DNA of 64,000 bases from Streptococcus pseudoporcinus LQ 940-04 (GTDB lineage: Bacteria; Bacillota; Bacilli; Lactobacillales; Streptococcaceae). The stretch's first letter is position 1. Every line of letters starts with the position of its first letter. The notes under the pieces are model-generated. The model had not been told where the DNA came from, searched no databases, and saw only the letters and a list, made by a program, of their open reading frames with translations. A program made the position numbers and the translations under genes. The DNA is taken from contig NZ_AEUY02000003.1 of NCBI RefSeq assembly GCF_000188035.1, positions 124,001 to 188,000 on the forward strand, written 5' to 3'. Below, one piece after another: positions 54,290 through 61,196 of this stretch.

Positions 54290-56597
54290 TGACAAAAAGC
54301 AAAAGACGAAAACACAGAAACAGGAAATCAGCCCTTCTACCGTAAATACGTTAGCCTATCAAGGACTTTTTCAGAATGGCCTTATGCAGGTCAGTCCAAG
54401 CTATTTCTCACAAACCTATCTCTTAGGAGATGTTAATTACCAAACAGTTGGCTTAGATGATAAGGGAGCTATCGTGGAGAAATATTCCGATTTAATCAAT
54501 TCACTGGATGATAAGACCAATTTCCAACTGACTATTTTCAATCAAAAAGTTAATTTGGAAAAATTTCGTAAGAGTATTCTCTATCCCTTGCAGGAAGATG
54601 GGTTTGATACTTATCGTGATGAATTGAATCGCATGATGGATGCCAACTTAGAGGCGGGTGAGAACAACTTTTCAGCTGTCAAGTTTCTTTCATTTGGCAA
54701 GAGCGACCAAACACCAAAACTAGCTTTTCGTTCTCTGTCACAGATTGGGGAATATTTCAAGAGTGGCTTTTCAGAGATTGATGTATCTCTTGGTTTACTT
54801 GGTGGAGAGGAGCGAGTGAATGTCCTTGCGGATATGTTACGAGGTGAAAATCATTTACCGTTTTCTTATAAGGATTTGACTCTCTCAGGTCAATCCACCA
54901 AACACTTTATTGCCCCAACCTACCTTTCCTTTAAACACAAGAATCATATTGAATTGGACGATCGATTATTACAGATTGTTTATGTTCGCGACTATGGCAT
55001 GGAGTTAGGGGATAAATTTATTCGAGACCTCATGCAGTCAGATTTGGAAGTGATGATTAGCCTACATGCCAAAGGCTCTACTAAGTCTGAAACCATGACC
55101 AAGCTACGAACCAAGAAGACCTTGATGGAATCACAAAAGATTGGTGAACAACAAAAAATGGCTCGGACTGGAATCTATTTGGAGAAGGTCGGCCATGTTC
55201 TTGAGAACAACATCGATGAAGCTGAAGCTCTTCTTCAAACCATGACCCAAACAGGAGATAAACTGTTTGACACCGTATTTCTAATTGGCGTGCTAGCGGA
55301 TACTGAAGACCAACTCAAACAATCTCTTGATATTATCAAGCAAGTGGCAGGGTCTAATGATATGATTATTGATAACTTGACCTATATGCAAGAAGCTGCC
55401 TTTAATAGTCTCTTGCCATTTGGGAAGAACTATCTCGAAGGTGTTTCTCGGTCTCTATTGACTTCAAATATTGCCGTGAATGCACCTTGGACTTCCGTAG
55501 ATATTCATGACAAGGGTGGGAAATTTTATGGCATCAATCAAATCTCAAGTAATATCATCAGTATTGACCGTGGCAAGTTAAATACTCCATCAGGTTTGAT
55601 TTTAGGGACTTCTGGAGCTGGCAAAGGGATGGCGACAAAACACGAAATCATCTCAACTAAGCTCAAGGAAGCAGATAGTGATACTGAAATTATTATTGTT
55701 GACCCAGAAAATGAGTACAGTATTATCGGTCAAGCCTTTGGTGGGGAGAGTATTGATATTGCCCCAGATTCCACTACCTTTTTAAATGTCTTAGATCTAT
55801 CAGATGAGAATATGGATGAGGATCCGGTCAAGGTCAAGTCCGAATTTCTCTTGTCCTGGATTGGAAAGCTCTTGGACCGCAAAATGGATGGTCGCGAAAA
55901 GTCGCTGATAGACCGTGTGACACGCCTCACCTATAAGCATTTTGACACACCATCCTTGGTCGAATGGGTCTTTGTCTTATCTCAACAACCTGAACAGGAA
56001 GCTAAGGACTTGGCACTGGATATGGAACTCTATGTGGAAGGGTCGCTGGACATATTTTCACATCGGACCAATATTAAAACAGACAGTCATTTCCTGATTT
56101 ACAATGTCAAAAAGTTAGGCGATGAATTAAAACAAATTGCCCTTATGGTTATCTTTGACCAGATTTGGAACCGTGTGGTGAAAAACCAAAAACTAGGAAA
56201 GAAGACCTGGATATACTTTGATGAGATGCAGCTTCTCTTATTAGACAAGTATGCCTCTGATTTCTTCTTTAAACTCTGGAGTCGTGTCCGTAAGTATGGG
56301 GCGATACCGACAGGCATTACTCAAAATGTAGAGACTCTTCTTTTAGATGCCAATGGCAGACGTATTATTGCCAATAGCGAGTTTATGATTCTTTTAAAAC
56401 AGGCTAAGAGCGATCGCGAAGAGTTGGTGCATATGCTTGGGCTTTCCAAGGAACTGGAGAAATACTTGGTCAATCCTGAAAAAGGGGCTGGCCTAATCAA
56501 GGCCGGTTCCACAGTTGTTCCTTTCAAGAATAAGATTCCACAACACACCAAGCTCTTTGACATCATGAGTACGGACCCTGAAAAAATGAGGACATGA
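54246..56597 (+). CDS. VirB4-like ATPase (type IV secretion)
   Basis: This 783-residue ATPase energises assembly of the conjugation channel. Walker A LGTSGAGKGMATKHE lies near residue 454, and Walker B WIYFDEMQLLLLDK near 657. The N-terminal half has the TraE/VirB4 arrangement (VRDYGMELGDKFIRDL). The GTG at 54246 after AAAAGGAG is the best start. It sits at the end of prgI in a different frame, a typical coupling. Confidence 0.92.
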   Translation: MKKLKHSMKSKTSSNDKKQKTKTQKQEISPSTVNTLAYQGLFQNGLMQVSPSYFSQTYLLGDVNYQTVGLDDKGAIVEKYSDLINSLDDKTNFQLTIFNQKVNLEKFRKSILYPLQEDGFDTYRDELNRMMDANLEAGENNFSAVKFLSFGKSDQTPKLAFRSLSQIGEYFKSGFSEIDVSLGLLGGEERVNVLADMLRGENHLPFSYKDLTLSGQSTKHFIAPTYLSFKHKNHIELDDRLLQIVYVRDYGMELGDKFIRDLMQSDLEVMISLHAKGSTKSETMTKLRTKKTLMESQKIGEQQKMARTGIYLEKVGHVLENNIDEAEALLQTMTQTGDKLFDTVFLIGVLADTEDQLKQSLDIIKQVAGSNDMIIDNLTYMQEAAFNSLLPFGKNYLEGVSRSLLTSNIAVNAPWTSVDIHDKGGKFYGINQISSNIISIDRGKLNTPSGLILGTSGAGKGMATKHEIISTKLKEADSDTEIIIVDPENEYSIIGQAFGGESIDIAPDSTTFLNVLDLSDENMDEDPVKVKSEFLLSWIGKLLDRKMDGREKSLIDRVTRLTYKHFDTPSLVEWVFVLSQQPEQEAKDLALDMELYVEGSLDIFSHRTNIKTDSHFLIYNVKKLGDELKQIALMVIFDQIWNRVVKNQKLGKKTWIYFDEMQLLLLDKYASDFFFKLWSRVRKYGAIPTGITQNVETLLLDANGRRIIANSEFMILLKQAKSDREELVHMLGLSKELEKYLVNPEKGAGLIKAGSTVVPFKNKIPQHTKLFDIMSTDPEKMRT

Positions 56598-56598
56598 G

Positions 56599-59400
56599 AT
56601 GAAAGAGGATAAAAAGCTAGTCAAACAAGCCAGGCAAAATTTTCGAAGCAACTTAAAATCAGCCCGTATGCATTATCGGAAAGAAGTTAGAGCCTTAAAA
56701 CAGACTGTTCCTAAAAAAGGACGATTTCGTAAACCAGCCCAAAATTCTCTGTTTCAGGAAAAGAAAACAGAGTTAAAAGAAAATCTACTCAGTAGCCAAC
56801 AAGAAGCAGAAGAGAAGTTTCTAAAGAGAATTACCCATGTGTCTCCTAGACTGTTGAAGGTAAAGGAAATCAAGAACTATCGACTTCCTCAAGCTCAAGA
56901 GCGTTTGCGGACGGCAAGAAAACATTTGTCAGAAGTGAAACTAAGTGAGAAGCAAAAGGCAGTTAATCCCAAGTTTACCTTCCAAAAAGATAAATCTTCC
57001 TTGAAGTCTCGCTTTCAGTTTCACCAAGAAAAGTCATTCGATCGACTCAGTGCAGAAAAAGAAGTAAGTTCTGCCAAACGTGAGGTCAAACAACTCAAGA
57101 AAGTCCAAAAGTCTAAGAAAAACTCCACCAAGTTCAAAGTTGGATTAGGCTTAGCTGCCTCTGAATCGCTTGACTTGGTGGCACAGGATGATGATTTAGA
57201 TGGTCTAAGAACCTTAAAGGATACTAGCTTGAAAGCCAGACGCTATGGCAGGTTTACCTATCAAGCAGGTAAAGTGGCGGTGAAAAGTGGTCAGACTGGT
57301 GTGAGTTTTACAAAGACAAAAGTGGCTCATGGAAAGGAACGATTCCACAACTTCAAAAAGGGAAAAGGATTCACACGGCAGAAACCTCTTAAACCACAAA
57401 GACGCTATCAAACCTTTTTAAAGCATGCCAGAAAGCACAGTCTAGCAGGAGTTAAGGGGATTGCCCAAGCCATTAAGGGAAGTCTGACCTTCTTTTCTGC
57501 AATTGCGGGAAATCCTTTGACTTGGATTGTCTCAGGCATTTTCTTGATACTCCTTTTGATGATGAGCTTTTTCATGAGTGTCTCAGGTAGCAGTGCCATT
57601 CAACAAGATGAGATGGAATTGACCAAGGCCTATACCCGCATGACGTGGGAAGATGCGGAACATACGAGAACCAACGAAAAAGGGATTGCCTACTACACCA
57701 AAATTGATGAGGTCATGGTTTACATGAATCATCAATACCAAGACTACAAGCTTGACGATTTCATGGAAAAAGGTGGTGCGACCTACAAAGCATTTCTCAG
57801 TCAAGTGTGGATGGACTTAAATGGTGGTGATTCTATTAAATCTATGTCTGACTTGTATAAAGAACCTGCTTACAAGCTGTCTGAGGAGGACCAGGAAGAG
57901 CTAAAGGAATTGACCGAAGAAGGCAACTATTTAGCTCTTCAAGAATTGGACAATCCCTTTCAGGGCCGGACTGACGAGGATAGCTTAAACATGACCTACC
58001 GATATGGTTATGAGGTCATTGATGAGAAACCAACGCTTCATCACCATATCATCTTAGAAGCAAAAGAAGGTCAAGTCATTGTGTCTCCGATGGATGGCAA
58101 GGTATCTCTTGATGGAGAGAACGTTGTTTTGACATCTGGTAAGGGAGTGAATAAGACTAAACTAACCTTGTTTGGCATTCATTCAGGCCGAGTGAGTGAA
58201 CATCAACAAGTCTTGGCAGGAGATATTATTGGTCAGACCAAAGACGGAACGGGTCTAAAACTCACCTATCAAAAGATTGATGATGACACGGATAAGTTGG
58301 TCTATGTCAATCCAGCATTCTACTTTCCAAAAGTGATTCAGGTTCAGACCACCATTCTTCCAACTATCGGTCAGTTTGGCGGCGATGAGTTCGAGAGAGC
58401 CAAGGCAATTTATGACTATCTTAAAAGCAAAGGTGCGACCAATCAAGCTATCGCAGCCATTCTAGGTAACTGGTCGGTAGAATCCTCCATTAATCCAAAA
58501 CGAGCTGAAGGCGACTATTTATCTCCACCTGTTGGTGCGACAGATAGTTCGTGGGATGATGAGGGCTGGCTCACACTTAATGGTCCAACTATATACAATG
58601 GACGTTACCCAAATATTCTCAAACGTGGTTTAGGCTTAGGCCAATGGACAGATACCGCGGATGGTTCACGCAGACATACTTTATTGTTGGAATATGCCAA
58701 AGGAAAACATCAAAAATGGTATGACTTAGGCTTACAACTGGATTTCATGTTGTATGGGGATAGTCCTTATTACACCAACTGGTTAAAGGACTTCTTCAAA
58801 AATTCAGGCAGTCCAGCTAGTCTTGCCCAGCTCTTTCTCATTTACTGGGAAGGAAATAGTGGTGATAAGCTACTTGAACGTCAAACACGAGCCAGTGAGT
58901 GGTATTACCAAATTGAAAAAGGCTTTAGTCAACCTAACGGTGGGACAGCACAAAGCGATCCAAAAGCACTTGAAGCTGTACGAGAAGACCTTTTTGAAAA
59001 CTCTATTCCAGGAGGTGGTGACGGTATGGGTTACGCTTACGGCCAATGTACTTGGGGAGTCGCAGCCCGTATCAATCAACTGGGTCTAAAACTCAAAGGT
59101 AAAAACGGTGAGAAGATTCCAATTATCAGTACCATGGGCAATGGCCAAGATTGGGTACGAACAGCCGCAAGTCTCGGTGGAGAGACAGGGACAAGTCCAC
59201 AAGAAGGAGCTATCCTTTCCTTTGCGGGAGGAGGACATGGCACCCCAACAGAATACGGACATGTGGCTTTTGTGGAGAAAGTCTACCCAGACGGTTCATT
59301 CCTTATCTCAGAAACCAACTACAATGGCAATCCAAACTATACCTTCCGTAAATTATCTGGAGTGGATAGTAGCTTGAGTTTTGCTTATACGACGAAATAA
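56599..59400 (+). CDS. VirB1-like bifunctional wall hydrolase (lysozyme plus CHAP)
   Basis: This 933-residue protein opens the peptidoglycan for the conjugation channel. Residues 1-290 are very basic and helical. A membrane helix lies at about 298-331. A region at about 477-575 (ILEAKEGQVIVSPMDGKV, GIHSGRVSEHQQVLAGDIIGQTKDG) has the M23/lipoyl-like fold but no HxxxD and no final HxH zinc ligands. A lysozyme-like domain at about 595-785 has Glu628 in NWSVESSINP. A CHAP domain at about 807-933 has Cys817 in YGQCTWG and a His in EYGHVAFVE. It is the last gene of the secretion operon. Confidence 0.88.
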   Translation: MKEDKKLVKQARQNFRSNLKSARMHYRKEVRALKQTVPKKGRFRKPAQNSLFQEKKTELKENLLSSQQEAEEKFLKRITHVSPRLLKVKEIKNYRLPQAQERLRTARKHLSEVKLSEKQKAVNPKFTFQKDKSSLKSRFQFHQEKSFDRLSAEKEVSSAKREVKQLKKVQKSKKNSTKFKVGLGLAASESLDLVAQDDDLDGLRTLKDTSLKARRYGRFTYQAGKVAVKSGQTGVSFTKTKVAHGKERFHNFKKGKGFTRQKPLKPQRRYQTFLKHARKHSLAGVKGIAQAIKGSLTFFSAIAGNPLTWIVSGIFLILLLMMSFFMSVSGSSAIQQDEMELTKAYTRMTWEDAEHTRTNEKGIAYYTKIDEVMVYMNHQYQDYKLDDFMEKGGATYKAFLSQVWMDLNGGDSIKSMSDLYKEPAYKLSEEDQEELKELTEEGNYLALQELDNPFQGRTDEDSLNMTYRYGYEVIDEKPTLHHHIILEAKEGQVIVSPMDGKVSLDGENVVLTSGKGVNKTKLTLFGIHSGRVSEHQQVLAGDIIGQTKDGTGLKLTYQKIDDDTDKLVYVNPAFYFPKVIQVQTTILPTIGQFGGDEFERAKAIYDYLKSKGATNQAIAAILGNWSVESSINPKRAEGDYLSPPVGATDSSWDDEGWLTLNGPTIYNGRYPNILKRGLGLGQWTDTADGSRRHTLLLEYAKGKHQKWYDLGLQLDFMLYGDSPYYTNWLKDFFKNSGSPASLAQLFLIYWEGNSGDKLLERQTRASEWYYQIEKGFSQPNGGTAQSDPKALEAVREDLFENSIPGGGDGMGYAYGQCTWGVAARINQLGLKLKGKNGEKIPIISTMGNGQDWVRTAASLGGETGTSPQEGAILSFAGGGHGTPTEYGHVAFVEKVYPDGSFLISETNYNGNPNYTFRKLSGVDSSLSFAYTTK

Positions 59401-59450
59401 AAAAGGATATGCTAACAATAACTTGATTAGTTAGCATATCCTTTTCCTTT
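59399..59450 (+). terminator. terminator of the conjugation operon
   Basis: A perfect 16-base stem pairs 59401-59416 with 59430-59445. It has a 13-base loop and T-rich sequence on one side and A-rich on the other. It lies between convergent genes and could also serve abiE. Confidence 0.85.
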
Positions 59451-59485
59451 AATGTCACGATTACCTAGTGGGGCAGTTAAAAGTT

Positions 59486-60331
59486 TTAATCAGAGTCAGT
59501 AGAAATAATAATTGTAATAAGACTAATCATCTCATCAAGCACATTTGCAAGTGAAATTCCTTTTGTATAACTATATTTTTTTGAATAATTTTGCCATTGT
59601 TGATTCTGAGTAGGATCAGATTTGAATCTCTCGAGTAGTTCAATAATTTTTTCGAAATCGAGCTCAGTTTCGCGATAGGAAAAAGTTCTTTGGCAAGCAT
59701 TTTTTAACTGATTGAAATCAATATCTTTTTTCTTCAATTTTGAAAGAATATAAACATCGTAAAAGTCTTTGCTTCTGCTGTTCAAGAAGTTTCGTGAATA
59801 GATGGTTTGGAGTTTTTCAGCTAGAATTGTTTCAATTGTATAAGCAATGATTGGAAAATTGTCTTCATCAAAAATAGCTTTATAGTCGTATGTTATCGGC
59901 TGAGGAGTTACAACATCACCTGTCGCAATATCCAAATGGATAACTTGTTTAATATTCTCAAGTTGGCACGAAATTGTTGCTCGATAGCCACCATAGTCAT
60001 CACTTTCTTTAATAGTTGTGATTGATTGAATCACAAAAGATATACCTTCTTCGGAATCTGCTAAAATTTCCTTGAGTTGCTGTTTAACAGTTTCTTCTGA
60101 GAGTGTTATTTGATGGAATAAAAAGTCAATATCAACAGTGCTACGAGATTCAACTCCGATGACATTCGACAGTAGGAATCCTCCTTTGAAGATATAGTGA
60201 TTTGAATAAGAACTTTGACTTAATTTTTTCAAAATGACTTCTAGGAAGTAATAGGTCATCACGGAATTAAAGGTTAAACCAGTATTCTTTGATATTTTAT
60301 GACAGAGTGCTGTTAATTTAGCTTTGTTCAT
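59486..60331 (-). CDS. abiEii: AbiEii nucleotidyltransferase toxin
   Basis: This 281-residue toxin belongs to the AbiE type IV toxin-antitoxin system, a nucleotidyltransferase fold that blocks growth and gives abortive phage infection. The motifs are HYIFKGGFLLSNVIGVESRSTVDIDFLF (GG/S and DxD) and a later ETILAEKLQTIYSRNFLNSRSKDFYDVYIL. It follows abiEi with a four-base overlap on the minus strand, convergent with the secretion operon. It may stabilise the element in the host population as well as act against phage. Confidence 0.92.
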   Translation of the reverse strand: MNKAKLTALCHKISKNTGLTFNSVMTYYFLEVILKKLSQSSYSNHYIFKGGFLLSNVIGVESRSTVDIDFLFHQITLSEETVKQQLKEILADSEEGISFVIQSITTIKESDDYGGYRATISCQLENIKQVIHLDIATGDVVTPQPITYDYKAIFDEDNFPIIAYTIETILAEKLQTIYSRNFLNSRSKDFYDVYILSKLKKKDIDFNQLKNACQRTFSYRETELDFEKIIELLERFKSDPTQNQQWQNYSKKYSYTKGISLANVLDEMISLITIIISTDSD

Positions 60332-60918
60332 ATTAGAACCTCCAGAGTTTGTTTAACTTTTTCTAAAGTATTCATTTTTGTCGCATATTCATAGAGTTTT
60401 GCTAGATTTTTTTTAGGATAGTTCCCATAAGATTGAAGTGTCTTGACAAAGAGTTCGGAATCAATCTTTTCTCGATGTATTACAAAATCACAAATAATAC
60501 GTTCAAAATCATATACCCTTACGTTGTTTCCCATAGGAGTAGGTACAGTAGTCATTCCCAGCTCGCTGTATTCTTTAGAGACAAAGTGAATGTTTAGATT
60601 AGCTGGAGGAGTATTAAAGCGGTAGCCTCTAGGAACTGTCACATCAAAATATTGTGGAATTTCATCTGTAAACTGTTGTAGATACAGTGCCGAAATATAA
60701 GAGAAAATAGCCTTAGGAAAACGATATTGAAAGAAGTAGTATTCATCATAGTCTCCGTTTTGGGTTAGGAAAATACCTTTTTCAACTCGGAAGATAATGC
60801 CTTCTTTCTCTAGTCTTGTCAGATATATTGTTGGAATACCTAGTGCTTTACAATCTTTGTTTGTGACAATGCCATTGTTCTTTTCTATAAAATCGAGTAG
60901 AATCTCTTTTTTTGACAT
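60328..60918 (-). CDS. abiEi: AbiEi antitoxin and autorepressor
   Basis: This 196-residue protein has an N-terminal winged-HTH (LLDFIEKNNGIVTNKDCKALGIPTIYLTRLEKEGII) and a C-terminal antitoxin domain (VYDFERIICDFVIHREKIDSELFVKTLQSY). In AbiE systems the antitoxin does not bind the toxin directly but counters its effect, and it represses its own promoter. The start at 60918 is used; an upstream GTG at 60930 coincides with the G-rich ribosome-binding site. A long inverted repeat lies in its promoter. Confidence 0.9.
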   Translation of the reverse strand: MSKKEILLDFIEKNNGIVTNKDCKALGIPTIYLTRLEKEGIIFRVEKGIFLTQNGDYDEYYFFQYRFPKAIFSYISALYLQQFTDEIPQYFDVTVPRGYRFNTPPANLNIHFVSKEYSELGMTTVPTPMGNNVRVYDFERIICDFVIHREKIDSELFVKTLQSYGNYPKKNLAKLYEYATKMNTLEKVKQTLEVLI

Positions 60919-60931
60919 ACGGCCCCCCACT

Positions 60932-60980
60932 TGTTGCTTTTACACTACAATTTTACAATATTTGTGGTATAAAAGCAACA
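60932..60980 (-). promoter_or_regulatory. AbiEi operator inverted repeat
   Basis: Two 19-base arms (60932-60950 and 60962-60980) match at 17 positions and are separated by 11 bases. They cover the -35 box and the region after the -10 box of abiE. AbiEi from group B streptococcus is known to bind such paired repeats and bend the DNA. Confidence 0.8.
60950..60978 (-). promoter_or_regulatory. promoter of abiEi-abiEii
   Basis: On the minus strand TTGCTT (plus 60973-60978), a 17-base spacer and TAAAAT (plus 60950-60955). It is embedded in the operator repeats. Confidence 0.7.
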
Positions 60981-61196
60981 TTTTCTTTTCCCTCAATTTA
61001 TTGTGATAACAAAATCAAGCCTTCTTTTTTATGATGGTATTGAACTTGGGCTACGAGCTGTACAAAAAAAGAGAGTTTCTCATAGAACGGAAAGTTCTTC
61101 GTCAAAACTCCTATTTTTGTCGTGCTCGCTAACGCCCTCGTATCTAATAAAGAGTGACAGTTTGTTGCTACATAAAAAAGAAAAGAAGGACTATTT

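Noticed and set aside
61003..61196. Small open frames between abiE and the adhesin gene on both strands
   Set aside because: They have no ribosome-binding site and no recognisable protein pattern. The region is best seen as the adhesin upstream region.
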